Position numbers and translations under genes: made by a program. 64,000 nt of DNA, taken from assembly GCA_017303635.1 (NCBI GenBank), contig JAFLCG010000003.1, positions 310,001 to 374,000 on the forward strand, written 5' to 3'. Under the pieces are notes generated by a model. The model was not told where the DNA came from and did no database searches. It was given only the letters and a program-made list of their open reading frames with translations. Positions 52,357 to 61,227 of the stretch are shown here, piece after piece; positions within the stretch are counted from its first letter, which is position 1, and each line of letters begins with the position of its first letter. The stretch is from Anaerolineae bacterium (lineage in GTDB: Bacteria > Chloroflexota > Anaerolineae > Aggregatilineales > Phototrophicaceae).

Positions 52357-54537
52357 TTAATTACCAACCCCAACCGCAATGGTTTCAGCCGAACTCCACG
52401 CCCCGGCTACCGCTCCTCGCAGCGCCCGCACCCGCCAGTAGTAGACTCCCGGTATCAGGTTCGGACTCAATTCAAACGTAGCGGCATTCACACTATCCGG
52501 GCTGATCACAACCAGTTGGGTAAAAGCCGAATCCCTGGCAATCTGCACTTGATAGCCGGTCACCGCCCCATCCTGAACGCCCAGCCAGGTCAGCGTAGGA
52601 TTACTCCCTAAGCGATTGCGAACAGGTGCGTCCGTCGTAGCTGAATTGAGCGTGAAGCTGCGTGCCTGGCTAGGGGCATCCCCATTACTATTGATTGCCG
52701 TCACGCGCCAGTAAAAGAGGCCGCCGCCTATAAAATTGGGCGTGAAGCTCGTCCCGGATTGCACCTGGTTCCAGATCAGGCTGCTGAAGTCACTGTCATT
52801 ATCCACTTCCAGCCGGTAACTGGTGGCAAACGCAGCCGGGTTCCAGGCGAAGGTCACCGTGGTCGCTGTGAGGCTCGCCTCATTCGCTGGACTGAGCAGC
52901 GTCGGCGTGCCGGGTGGCTGATTCGGGACATACTCAAAAGCGCCGGAATCACAGGCCGCCCCATTCAGCCCATCTCCATCCACCGGACGACTGAATCCAC
53001 GCTGGTCGCGGTTGCTGACCGGGGAAGCAGCGCAGGCCGCGTTCCCGCCGGCATCAATCGCCGGACTGCCCGCCAATAGCGCCCGTGTCTGGGTCGGCCC
53101 GGCGTTATCCGCCAGCGGGCCGAGCAACGGATCGCTGATCGTGATACCGCTCGCGCACAGGCGATCATTCGGGTCATTCGGCGCGGTCAGGCCGGGGAAC
53201 TGAAGATTGCCCCCACCGCTGCTCAGGGTGGTGGAACAGGTTTCCTGAATATTCCAGGGGTTGCCACCATTCGCCGCCGTATTGTTGGAAAAGACCACGT
53301 TGGTCAGGACACCGTTGCCGGCGGTGATTGCCCCGCCGACCCATCCGGCAAAGTTATCTGCAAACGTGGAATTGATGACCTGAAACGCAGTGGTGTGGTT
53401 GACCATGTACAACGCCCCACCGTTGGCGTTGAACGAGATGCCCTCAGCCCGGTTGCCCGTGAACGTGCTGTTGGCAATCGTGACAATGGCCCTCTGATCG
53501 AAGCCCAGGGCACCGCCCGAACCATCCGCCGTACCCGGTCGATCCACCCGATTGTTGCTGAACAGGCTCTCCGTGATGGTGATGCGCGCATTGCCTGTGC
53601 TGCCGCCGATATTGGTCGAACCACCCGCAATCGCCCCGCCCGTCGCCCGGTCACCACCCACCACAGCATTATCCACAAAACTCGAACGTTCAATTGTCAG
53701 CGCCGTCGAGTTCTCGTAGAGGTTCACATAGATAGCGCCGCCCGCGTTATGTGTTCGGCTGCCACTGAAGGAGCTATCCCGAATGGTGGCAAAACCCGCG
53801 CTGCCAGAAACGCCGTCGATGTAGATCGTCCCGCCCTGACCGCCGCCAATCGCCGTGTTGTTGCTGAAGGTGGTGTTCTCGACCAGCAGCGTGCTCTGCA
53901 GAATATGGATGGCCCCACCGCCCGCATTCTGTGCCTCGTTCCCGCTAAAGGTGCTATCCCGCACTTCCACCCGGCTCAACAGCGAGTAAATCGCCCCGCC
54001 GTAGTCATATTCATTGGCGCAGCCCGCCCCGCAGGTCAGGTTAGCGACATTGTTCTGAAAGGTGACATTCTCGGCGATCACCACTGCATCGGTAGCGGTC
54101 AGACTCGGGTTAAATCCTTGGTCGAGCGCCTGTATCGAGGAACCGTTGGCCGCGGTCGTATTGCCCGCCGCCCGCCCATTGGCCAGCGTGATATTCCGCA
54201 GGGTCAGGCTGGGCGCGCGCGGCCCCCAGGAACGCAGATAAAAATGCCGCCGCGCATTGGCTCCGCTCAGCGTAATCAGGCCGCCGCCATCGATGGTGAC
54301 CGTGAGCGAGCCACTGGTAAACTGCATATCCAGCGAGAGGGTTTGATCCAGTGTGATCGTGTGTGGATTAGGGCCACAGTTGAAGGTGATCAGCCCACCA
54401 CCATTGATGGCCGTTTGTAAAGCCGCCCGGGTACAACTGCCGGGGGTACCATCCCCTACGGTCGCATCCGCCAGAGCAGGTTGGGGTATCACACCGAGGA
54501 ACAGAATCAGCAAAAAGAATGCGGAGATAAGGCGCAT
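52357..54537 (-). CDS. Secreted right-handed beta-helix protein with fibronectin-like C-terminal domains
   Basis: 726 residues. A signal peptide (about 1-25) is followed by a start segment GDGTPGSCTRAALQTAINGG, then a long parallel beta-helix (about 60-500) with N-x-x-T-F-x-x-N repeats (NTTFSNNTAIGGGQGGTIY, then DSSFSGSRTHNAGGAIYV). Next come two fibronectin type III-like domains (about 530-726; TVTFAWNPAAFATSYRLEVD, then TLTWLGVQDGAVTGYQVQIA). It is a surface or matrix protein, probably an adhesin or glycan-binding protein; no catalytic motif is seen. The ATG at 54537 is the start nearest the signal peptide. Confidence 0.82.
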   Translation of the reverse strand: MRLISAFFLLILFLGVIPQPALADATVGDGTPGSCTRAALQTAINGGGLITFNCGPNPHTITLDQTLSLDMQFTSGSLTVTIDGGGLITLSGANARRHFYLRSWGPRAPSLTLRNITLANGRAAGNTTAANGSSIQALDQGFNPSLTATDAVVIAENVTFQNNVANLTCGAGCANEYDYGGAIYSLLSRVEVRDSTFSGNEAQNAGGGAIHILQSTLLVENTTFSNNTAIGGGQGGTIYIDGVSGSAGFATIRDSSFSGSRTHNAGGAIYVNLYENSTALTIERSSFVDNAVVGGDRATGGAIAGGSTNIGGSTGNARITITESLFSNNRVDRPGTADGSGGALGFDQRAIVTIANSTFTGNRAEGISFNANGGALYMVNHTTAFQVINSTFADNFAGWVGGAITAGNGVLTNVVFSNNTAANGGNPWNIQETCSTTLSSGGGNLQFPGLTAPNDPNDRLCASGITISDPLLGPLADNAGPTQTRALLAGSPAIDAGGNAACAASPVSNRDQRGFSRPVDGDGLNGAACDSGAFEYVPNQPPGTPTLLSPANEASLTATTVTFAWNPAAFATSYRLEVDNDSDFSSLIWNQVQSGTSFTPNFIGGGLFYWRVTAINSNGDAPSQARSFTLNSATTDAPVRNRLGSNPTLTWLGVQDGAVTGYQVQIARDSAFTQLVVISPDSVNAATFELSPNLIPGVYYWRVRALRGAVAGAWSSAETIAVGVGN

Positions 54538-54653
54538 AAACCACCCACAGGCATAAACCAATACGGCTCATGCTCTACTATGCAGGCAGGGGAGCTTCCT
54601 GCGAAATAGGACTCAGGACACATTTGGGCGGTCTGGGTTGGTGCAGTAGCTCG

Positions 54654-55076
54654 TTAGGCAGGCGGCAGCACGAAATCACTCAGCGTATCATCCACACTCT
54701 TGAGGAAGGCAACCGCCTCATCAATCGAATCCACCGCCCGATAGCGCACCCCGGCCAATTGATGACCAGCGGTAGAGAAAAAGCGGTCAATGACACCCGC
54801 GGAAATATACACTGACCAACCGACGCGCTGTTGGTTGTTGACCGTGAGCCGCGTCGCCTGCAGTGCTTCTGGCAGTGAGATCGCATTCTTTTCCATCTGG
54901 CTGGCATCCGTGATGGTATGCACCAGCGGCCCATTGGCGCCAAGGAAGGCATTCGCCTGGTCGCGCATACGAGCCGCTTCAGGTAGGTAGGTTTCCAGGT
55001 CTTTCAGCGTCAGGGTTCCCTGATAGCGGATCAGGAGGATGCGGTTTTCCAGCAGCCACGATAACTGATAGGCCAT
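54654..55076 (-). CDS. Small protein, STAS/SpoIIAA-like fold (tentative)
   Basis: 140 residues. The alternation of strands and helices (YQLSWLLENRILLIRYQGTL at the start, then LEALQATRLTV-like helices, then SIDEAVAFLKSVDD at the end) recalls SpoIIAA/STAS proteins, which often bind anti-sigma partners or lipids, but I do not recognise a family with confidence. GGGGGAG lies 7 bp before the ATG. It has no close partner gene; the beta-helix gene lies downstream on the same strand, 116 bp away. Confidence 0.6.
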   Translation of the reverse strand: MAYQLSWLLENRILLIRYQGTLTLKDLETYLPEAARMRDQANAFLGANGPLVHTITDASQMEKNAISLPEALQATRLTVNNQQRVGWSVYISAGVIDRFFSTAGHQLAGVRYRAVDSIDEAVAFLKSVDDTLSDFVLPPA

Positions 55077-55246
55077 GCTCTAGCTCCCCCATAATCCATT
55101 ACGCTAATCATAGGATATTTCAATAAACATTAAAATCTCCATTCAGATGAGGTAGCGGCGCAATCGGAGCCTGTTCTGGGTTCAGAAAACAGTTGGGGAA
55201 GCTGGTCTGGTGGCATTTCACAGCACTGCCATCAGACCCTTGCCTG

Positions 55247-56275
55247 CTATCCTGCGCAGGCCGCAATCATGTCCCGCACCTGCTGCATGCCTTCGATGCT
55301 CACCCCTGGCATCGCTGGCATGGAAAGGAATTGGTCGATCAGTGCCAGATATTCGTCATAGCTCATGCCCATTTCCGCCAATCCCTGGTCGAGATACGGG
55401 CAGAACACTGCCGGTGAGATCCCCATGATCGACGTGGGATCCATCGGGTTGAATGTGACCGGCGGAGCAGATGGTGATGGGGCTGCGATGCTGATGGTTT
55501 CCGGCAGTACCTCGATCGGGAGCAGTTCTAACGGGGCGGCCTCGTAAGGGGCAGGTTCGCTCGGTTCGCCATCCGCATTCAGATCGTCATCCAGCGGGAT
55601 GGAAGTTTGCATCCCGGCGGGGACCTCCACAGTAACGCCGTCCGCTGTGACGGTGCCCTGTCCTTCAACCACGCTGACGGTCATGAACTGGCCGGGCTGC
55701 GCCGTCAGGTAGGCGGTCGACCCCAGTTCAATATCCACACCGTTTGCCCGCAGGTTGACCTTTCCGGCACCCTCCGGCGTCTGGATCAGGATGCCGTCCG
55801 CTGGCGCTTCCGCACAGGTGGTACTGCCTAATCCGGTACGAAAGCTGAAAGCCTGCATCGGGGTGAGCGACTCGTCACCTGGCTCCACGGCGCTCTCGAT
55901 CTCCACATCGCCGAACAGCAGGAAGGTCACGTTCTGCCCCGGCAGCGACTCCGGCAGGTTGGCCTGGAGCTTCATCAGCGCGATTCCCCACTGGCCCAGG
56001 ACTTCATCTAGTGAGCTTAATTCCAGCGATCTCAGATCAGCAATATCGACCAGGTCGCCCTGCTGCTCAAAGTTAAAGGTGGAGACTCCATCCTGGGGTA
56101 TAGCCTCCAGCGCGATATTGCCGTAGCAGGCCTGGTTGCGTCCGGTCTCTGCACAGGCATCCTGTACCGCTGCCAGAGCCTGCTCGATCAGTGCCGGGCA
56201 GCTTGCATCCTGCGCGGCCAGCACGGATGCACCCGATAACATAAACAAGAGGACGATTACGCGGAAGAGTCGCAT
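55247..56275 (-). CDS. Secreted FecR-like protein of unknown function
   Basis: 342 residues. A signal peptide (about 1-21) precedes a Cys-containing region (CPALIEQALAAVQDACAETG), then a strand-rich middle. Near residues 195-235 GSTAYLTAQPGQFMTVSVVE then GQGTVTADGVTVEVPAGMQT looks like a FecR-domain segment. The C-terminal part is helical (SPAVFCPYLDQGLAEMGMSY). AGGAG lies 8 bp before the ATG. Role unknown; FecR-like domains in secreted proteins usually bind other proteins. Confidence 0.68.
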   Translation of the reverse strand: MRLFRVIVLLFMLSGASVLAAQDASCPALIEQALAAVQDACAETGRNQACYGNIALEAIPQDGVSTFNFEQQGDLVDIADLRSLELSSLDEVLGQWGIALMKLQANLPESLPGQNVTFLLFGDVEIESAVEPGDESLTPMQAFSFRTGLGSTTCAEAPADGILIQTPEGAGKVNLRANGVDIELGSTAYLTAQPGQFMTVSVVEGQGTVTADGVTVEVPAGMQTSIPLDDDLNADGEPSEPAPYEAAPLELLPIEVLPETISIAAPSPSAPPVTFNPMDPTSIMGISPAVFCPYLDQGLAEMGMSYDEYLALIDQFLSMPAMPGVSIEGMQQVRDMIAACAG

Positions 56276-56428
56276 GGGGTTTGCTCCTGCTTTATCCGGT
56301 GGATCAGGTCTGTCGCCCTCAGTATAGAGCAATCTTGACCACGCTGTCCTGCGCCCTAAGACGGAGATTTTGCCCGGTGTAAATCCTGAATTTCTCTTTC
56401 ATCTGCCGCACCGAACTATAGAAGAGGA

Positions 56429-56459
56429 TTGACATTGACGTAGCGTCAAACATTAGATT
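56429..56459 (+). promoter_or_regulatory. MerR-type promoter of the regulator gene
   Basis: -35 TTGACA (56429-56434), dyad TTGACG-TAG-CGTCAA (56435-56449), -10 TAGATT (56454-56459). The spacer is exactly 19 bp, the hallmark of MerR-controlled promoters, 32 bp before the ATG. It suggests that the regulator controls its own gene. Confidence 0.78.
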
Positions 56460-56491
56460 CCTGCAATTACGCTTTGATGAAAGGAATGAAG

Positions 56492-57343
56492 ATGTTTCGC
56501 ATTGGAGAATTCTCTAAGATCGCCCAGGTTTCCGGTCGTTTATTGCGTTACTACGATGAAATCGGACTGCTTAGCCCGGGTTTCACCGACCCACAGACCG
56601 GATATCGCTACTATAGTGCTACACAACTCCCCCGGCTCAATCGCATCCTTGTGTTAAAAGAACTTGGACTATCTCTCGAGCAAATTACCGATCTGCTGGC
56701 ACAGGATCTTCCTACAGAAGCCTTCCGTGGGATGCTGGCACTACGAAAAGCACAAATTGAACAATCTCTTCAGGAAGAATCAGCACGACTAAGGATGGTG
56801 GAATCGCGTCTGGATCAGCTTAACGCCTTTGGACAGGTTCAGGAGCCTGATGTTGTATTCAAGTCTGTTGAGGCACAGCCATTCCTGGCACTGCGAGAAG
56901 TATTACCGGATATGCCTTCAGTTAAAAGATTGGTACAAATCATTAGCAATACAGTTCCGGTCAGTGTCGGGCCTCAGTTACTTGGTGCGATTACTATCGT
57001 TATACATACACCGATATATGACCCTGCTGAATATGATCTTGAAATTGGCTATGTAGCAACAGGAAAAGTGGCAGACTGTGTGCAGCTTCCTAACGACCGG
57101 GTATTAACTTTACGAGAGCTCCCTGCTGTAGCAACCATGGCAACTTTTGTGCATCTCGGCCCGGTCGAAACCAGTCATCGCAGTTATGGGTTACTTGCAG
57201 TTGCATTAGAAAAAGCAGATTATCAGATCGCGGGCTTAGGGCGCGAAGTCATTATGCAGCTCCCTACACTCGGTCCTGACGCGGACGCAGTGATAGAACT
57301 ACAAATCCCAGTGATAAAAAAGGAGCAAAATTTGAGGGCTTGA
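56492..57343 (+). CDS. MerR family regulator with GyrI-like effector domain
   Basis: 283 residues. The HTH (MFRIGEFSKIAQVSGRLLRY then YDEIGLLSPG) is followed by a coiled coil (about 75-120) and a GyrI/BmrR-like ligand domain. It is a paralogue of the 36853 gene. The ATG at 56492 has AAAGGA 6 bp upstream; upstream ATGs at 56477 and 56486 are less likely. Its gene has lower GC and more A/T third positions than most of the window, which may be a sign of transfer. It lies under a MerR-type promoter, and a second such promoter overlaps its stop and drives the carbonic anhydrase. Confidence 0.93.
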   Translation: MFRIGEFSKIAQVSGRLLRYYDEIGLLSPGFTDPQTGYRYYSATQLPRLNRILVLKELGLSLEQITDLLAQDLPTEAFRGMLALRKAQIEQSLQEESARLRMVESRLDQLNAFGQVQEPDVVFKSVEAQPFLALREVLPDMPSVKRLVQIISNTVPVSVGPQLLGAITIVIHTPIYDPAEYDLEIGYVATGKVADCVQLPNDRVLTLRELPAVATMATFVHLGPVETSHRSYGLLAVALEKADYQIAGLGREVIMQLPTLGPDADAVIELQIPVIKKEQNLRA

Positions 57344-57370
57344 CTTTGACGTAACGTAAAACTGTAGAGT
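57340..57370 (+). promoter_or_regulatory. MerR-type promoter of the carbonic anhydrase gene
   Basis: -35 TTGACT (57340-57345) overlaps the MerR stop codon; dyad TTGACG-TAA-CGTAAA (57346-57360, one mismatch); -10 TAGAGT (57365-57370). The spacer is 19 bp, as in the other two sites. Confidence 0.75.
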
Positions 57371-57432
57371 GACGACATCGCTTTGAGGCAGCACACTTTT
57401 CGTGAGCCACTACTGATAAAGGAACGCTAGCG

Positions 57433-57948
57433 ATGTCTACACTGGATACTTTAATCGAGCGAAATCAGGCTTTAGAGTCAGAGGATGTGCGAGTAGGGTT
57501 GCCGCTTATGCCCTCTTTACGCACGATGATCATCACCTGTGCAGACCCACGTGTTGATCCAGCACATATTCTTGGCATTGAGCCCGGAGAAGTCGCTGTT
57601 ATCCGCAATGTTGGTGGTCGTATCACCCCAGGCACTCTACAAAACATGAATCTATTGCAGATGATAGGACAGGTGATGGGTGCCAGCCCGAATAGTGAAT
57701 TCAACCTGATACTGTTGCATCACACAGACTGTGGCATCACTCGCCTCGAAAGCAATCCGGATCTGCTGGCAGGCTACTTCGGGATTGATCCATCTGAATT
57801 GCCAACAAAAGCGGTTAGTGATCCGTACAATTCGATTGTTGTTGACCTGGCGGTTCTCAAGGCAAGTATCCCGTTACCTCCAAGTTGGCAGGTAACTGGT
57901 ATGGTCTACAATATCCAAACCGGGCACCTACAAGTCATCCCCACATAG
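57433..57948 (+). CDS. Beta-class carbonic anhydrase
   Basis: 171 residues. The zinc ligands are C36 (in CADPR, with D38 and R40 as the catalytic pair), H97 and C100 (in HHTDC). NVGGRITPG is the next family block. It interconverts CO2 and bicarbonate in the cytoplasm. It is at the short end of the beta class (Cab-like, about 170 residues). AAAGGAA lies 9 bp before the ATG. Its promoter has the MerR-type 19-bp spacer and dyad, so it is probably controlled by the regulator encoded just upstream, an unusual pairing. Confidence 0.92.
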   Translation: MSTLDTLIERNQALESEDVRVGLPLMPSLRTMIITCADPRVDPAHILGIEPGEVAVIRNVGGRITPGTLQNMNLLQMIGQVMGASPNSEFNLILLHHTDCGITRLESNPDLLAGYFGIDPSELPTKAVSDPYNSIVVDLAVLKASIPLPPSWQVTGMVYNIQTGHLQVIPT

Positions 57949-58033
57949 TGTAGTGACCCGTCTCACCTAAGCTCACTGATCCAATTTCCAGCACACTGTT
58001 TGTCTACACAGCTTCCAAAGGGATTGTTGAATC

Positions 58034-59092
58034 ATGCCTGCAACCAGAATTCTTATCCTCACTGCCGCCGGTAGAACGGGTATGCCAACCGCGCTCCATC
58101 TTCTCGACCAAGGATTTGCTGTAACAGCCTTTGTTCACCGGGAAGATCACCGCAGTGCATACCTGAAAAGCAGAGGGGCCGATATTGTCGTTGGTTCCCT
58201 TGCCGACGTGGGTGATATGAGGCGTGCCATGAAGGGGGTGAATCGAGCTTATTTCTGTCCCCCCAATGCAGAAGGGTACCTTAAGGCGGCCGCGATCTTT
58301 ACCGCAGTCGCATCTGATCATCGATTAGAGTCTGTGGTCGCCATGAGTCAGTGGCTTTCCAACCCCCTTCATCCAGCGGTACATACGCGTGAAGTCTGGC
58401 TCGCGGATCGGTTGCTCGCTCAACTTAGTGACACCAGTGTAACCTACATTAACCCTGGGTTCTTTGCCGATAACGATTTGCAGGTGCTGCCGTTTGTCAC
58501 TCAGCTAGGATTGTTAACTTTGCCCTACGGAAATGGACTGAATGCGCCTCCTTCAAACGATGATATCGGGCGTGTTGCAGCTGAACTTCTTATTCATCCA
58601 GAAGGACATAAGGGCAAAACTTACCGCCCAACAGGTCCGCGATTAATGTCACCTCATGATTTGGCCGACTCATTTGCTCGGGTACTCGGGCACCGGGTTC
58701 GCTACATGAACATCCCTTTCTGGATGTTTGCGCGAACCATGAAACAGATGAGGTTTTCAGATTACTTGATCGCGCAGTATGGACAGTATGTGCGGGATTA
58801 TCAAGAGAATGCATTTGCCGTGAATGCACCCACTGATGTGGTTCCGATGCTTACCGGGCGTGAGGCGGAGGATTTTGAGACAATCGTGCGTAATCATTTG
58901 AAGAATCATCCCGAAGCGAGACGTAGCATGGTTCAGCAGTTACAGTTGATGATGACAATGAATTTGGCTATGTTTCGACAACCACATACTCAGGCACAAC
59001 TCAATCATTGGGAATTCTCTGATCCGAGTCATGCTTTATTGAGCAGTAGTTCGCATGAGTGGCGACAGTTCCATGAACCACGCCCTATCTAG
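58034..59092 (+). CDS. NmrA-like NAD(P)-binding protein
   Basis: 352 residues. The N-terminus TRILILTAAGRTGMPTALHL then LDQGFAVTAFVHRED is an NmrA/atypical SDR Rossmann start, followed by GADIVVGSLADVGDMRRAMK and NRAYFCPP. Members bind NAD(P) and act as redox sensors or as reductases of quinones and small molecules. The usual SDR Tyr-x-x-x-Lys is not visible, in keeping with the atypical class. It follows the carbonic anhydrase by 85 bp and likely belongs to the same MerR-regulated unit. AAAGGGA precedes the ATG. Confidence 0.85.
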   Translation: MPATRILILTAAGRTGMPTALHLLDQGFAVTAFVHREDHRSAYLKSRGADIVVGSLADVGDMRRAMKGVNRAYFCPPNAEGYLKAAAIFTAVASDHRLESVVAMSQWLSNPLHPAVHTREVWLADRLLAQLSDTSVTYINPGFFADNDLQVLPFVTQLGLLTLPYGNGLNAPPSNDDIGRVAAELLIHPEGHKGKTYRPTGPRLMSPHDLADSFARVLGHRVRYMNIPFWMFARTMKQMRFSDYLIAQYGQYVRDYQENAFAVNAPTDVVPMLTGREAEDFETIVRNHLKNHPEARRSMVQQLQLMMTMNLAMFRQPHTQAQLNHWEFSDPSHALLSSSSHEWRQFHEPRPI

Positions 59093-59404
59093 CTTGCACC
59101 TCGACCGATTAGCCTAAAATCAAAGTTCTGGAGGGCTTTATTCGTCGGGACTTGTCTGGACAGGTACAAAGTCGGAAATGGTGGTGGGTATATACGCATC
59201 GAGCAGCGCCACAATCGGGCGCTGCTTTCGTTACCCAACGCTTTCACATCTTCGCATCAAATGTTCATCCGGATCGTGATTAAGCAATAAACAATCGGTA
59301 AGGACACTATATGAATCAGCCACACCCGGCAAAATCTCCATAGCCGGAATTACCTTCCGCTTTCATAATGAGCAGTACTATCCACCAGACTGGGATGCAA
59401 GCCC
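59093..59404. other. Intergenic region with one terminator, no gene
   Basis: 312 bp between the NmrA-like and YgjP-like genes. It holds the terminator at 59202-59226. No coding sequence or repeat family is seen. Confidence 0.6.
59202..59226 (+). terminator. Probable rho-independent terminator
   Basis: Stem AGCAGCGCC (59202-59210) / GGCGCTGCT (59218-59226) with a 7-nt loop, followed by TTCGTT. Confidence 0.65.
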
Positions 59405-59893
59405 ATGCCATTACCGCCCACCGTCACCATCCGCCGCCAGCACCGCGCCAGCCTGATGATGCGCGTTGTGCCCGGTGGCGTCGAAGTTTACATCCCGCGT
59501 TACCTCAAGCCGACCAATCCCAAAGTCCAACAGTTCATCCAGCAGGGGCTGGTCAAACTGGGTGATAAAATCCCGCCTGTTCCCTCCGAACAAACCTCCC
59601 GCGCCCAGATTGAGGAGATGGTGCTGGTCTGGGCGGGCCGCCTGGGAGTCGAGCCCGGGCGCATCACCTTCCGCGATATGCGCCGCAAGTGGGGCAGCTG
59701 TTCCAGCCGCGCCCACATCACCCTCAGCACCCGCCTGACCTGGATTGCGCCGCACCTGGCCGAGTATGTCGTCCTGCACGAACTGGTGCATCTACGGGTC
59801 TTCAATCATGGTAAGGACTTCAAAGCCATGATGTCCGCCCACATGCCGGACTGGCGTACCCGCGAACAGGAACTGGACGCCCTCCGCTTTTAG
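59405..59893 (+). CDS. YgjP-like (DUF45) metallopeptidase
   Basis: 162 residues. The zinc site H125-E126-x-x-H129 in VLHELVHLRVFNHGKDF, with H135 as a possible third ligand, and the WGSCSSRAHITLS block are the YgjP/DUF45 (WLM-like) signature. Such small proteases are of unknown substrate. The rest, including KWGSCS and the C-terminal WRTREQELDALRF, fits the family. No ribosome binding site is visible before the ATG at 59405. It is a lone gene after a terminator. Confidence 0.9.
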   Translation: MPLPPTVTIRRQHRASLMMRVVPGGVEVYIPRYLKPTNPKVQQFIQQGLVKLGDKIPPVPSEQTSRAQIEEMVLVWAGRLGVEPGRITFRDMRRKWGSCSSRAHITLSTRLTWIAPHLAEYVVLHELVHLRVFNHGKDFKAMMSAHMPDWRTREQELDALRF

Positions 59894-59952
59894 GCCAGTA
59901 TTGGGCGCCTCCAAAACAGAGACGGACTTCCTCTAGACCAACGAGCAGTTCC

Positions 59953-60462
59953 TCAGGATTGATTGATAACGGGCTTCCGGAAGTTCATCGTATAGAAAAG
60001 CCAGCTTCCTTCAACACGTACGAACTCAAAACCGGTGGTTTCAGCCAGAGCGCACACTTTATCTTGAGCTTGATAATGCGGGTCCGGGATCATCTCTGTG
60101 ATCGAAAGTGTGCCGCCAGCTTTCAGAACGGCATAACACTGTTTGATCGCTGCCTGCGGATCAGAAATTTCGCCCAGGGCCGTACAGATGTAAACCAGGT
60201 CAAAAGTATCTGCTGGAAAATGAGGCAGGACCGCGTCACCCGTGATGGCTTTCAGATTCGTCACCCGGGCCTGTGCAGCGCGTTCTTGCAGTTGTTTCGT
60301 GCTGTTGGGGAGGAGGTTCAGCCCGACGACCTCACCTCCGGGCAATACCCGTTTCGCTGCTGGAATTAACAATCGCCCGCCTCCCGATCCAACTTCCAGC
60401 ACCTTTTGACCGGGCCTTAAACCAATCCGCTCTAATGTCGTCTGGGTTCTGAAAATGTCCAT
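59953..60462 (-). CDS. Class I SAM-dependent methyltransferase (small)
   Basis: 169 residues. Motif I LEVGSGGGRLLIPAAKRVLP, then GEVVGLNLLPNSTKQLQERA, then FDLVYICTALGEISDPQAAI, then YAVLKAGGTLSITEMIPD. It resembles the UbiE/COQ5-like methyltransferases but lacks the N-terminal helices. Its acceptor is unknown. It is divergent from the TetR gene, and a palindrome in the gap (60482-60505) starts 20 bp before its start codon, so the TetR protein probably represses it. Confidence 0.9.
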   Translation of the reverse strand: MDIFRTQTTLERIGLRPGQKVLEVGSGGGRLLIPAAKRVLPGGEVVGLNLLPNSTKQLQERAAQARVTNLKAITGDAVLPHFPADTFDLVYICTALGEISDPQAAIKQCYAVLKAGGTLSITEMIPDPHYQAQDKVCALAETTGFEFVRVEGSWLFYTMNFRKPVINQS

Positions 60463-60481
60463 CAGGGTTCCTTTACTGAAT

Positions 60482-60505
60482 ACCCTATAACTTTTAGTAT
60501 AGGGT
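60482..60505. promoter_or_regulatory. Palindrome in the divergent gap, candidate TetR operator
   Basis: Arms ACCCTATA (60482-60489) / TATAGGGT (60498-60505) with an 8-bp centre, between the methyltransferase and the TetR gene. The dyad is close to the methyltransferase start and the arms contain TATA-like steps, as expected for a repressor site over a promoter. Confidence 0.55.
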
Positions 60506-60627
60506 GTTGCATAAGTGACTTTGGCTATCCTGCGTCAAGGGGAAAACAGGGTCAACCAATACTTTTTGGTGCCAGTAACATAAGTTCTGAAAACTAGGAA
60601 ATTGGATCATAACGTGGAGGAATAGAC

Positions 60628-61227
60628 GTGGAAAAAGTGGATCGACGCGTGCGCCGAACGCACCGCCTGTTGCGGGAAGCCCTGATTTCACTGTCGATGG
60701 AGTATGGTTATGATGCAGTATCCATCAAGGCGATCACAGACCGTGCCGATGTTGCGTATGTGACCTTTTTCCGCCATTTTCGCGATAAAGACGATCTCCT
60801 CAATCAAATGCTTTCAGAGATTGTAAATGAAGTTGAAAACGCTGCCCGAACCTCGGACTTATTCACGGAAGGGGTCTATATTTTTCAACAGGTGCAGTCT
60901 AACGCTGACTTATACCGCATTCTGATCACTCAACCGGGGACAAATCGGGTGCTTCAGCAGCTCAAACAGAAATTGGTCAACCATCTGCGTAAACATTGCA
61001 TGCCGCTCTTTCAACCCGGCGCGCCGCTGCCCCCTGAACTTGCATTGCACTACAGTGTCATGTCGCTCATTGCGCTCGTGGAGTGGTGGTTAGAACATGA
61101 TCTGTGCTATTCACCGGAACAAATGAGCAGGTACTATCAGCACCTGATTACAAGCGTTCTCAAAGGTGGGGCGCCAGTTCTCATGACCATCCCTAACGAC
61201 TCTGCTCCAGATAAGCGCAATGCCTGA
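60628..61227 (+). CDS. TetR family transcriptional regulator
   Basis: 199 residues. The N-terminal HTH (about 8-55: RRTHRLLREALISLSMEYGY, then DAVSIKAITDRADVAYVTFF then RHFRDKDDLLNQML) matches TetR/AcrR. A helical ligand domain follows. The start is GTG at 60628, with GGAGG 8 bp upstream, which is decisive. It would repress its own gene and the divergent methyltransferase gene through the palindrome at 60482-60505. The ligand is unknown. Confidence 0.93.
   Translation: MEKVDRRVRRTHRLLREALISLSMEYGYDAVSIKAITDRADVAYVTFFRHFRDKDDLLNQMLSEIVNEVENAARTSDLFTEGVYIFQQVQSNADLYRILITQPGTNRVLQQLKQKLVNHLRKHCMPLFQPGAPLPPELALHYSVMSLIALVEWWLEHDLCYSPEQMSRYYQHLITSVLKGGAPVLMTIPNDSAPDKRNA

Noticed and set aside
53395..54420. 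341-residue open frame opposite the beta-helix gene
   Set aside because: It is a shadow of the minus-strand beta-helix coding sequence; no signal, motif or ribosome site supports it.
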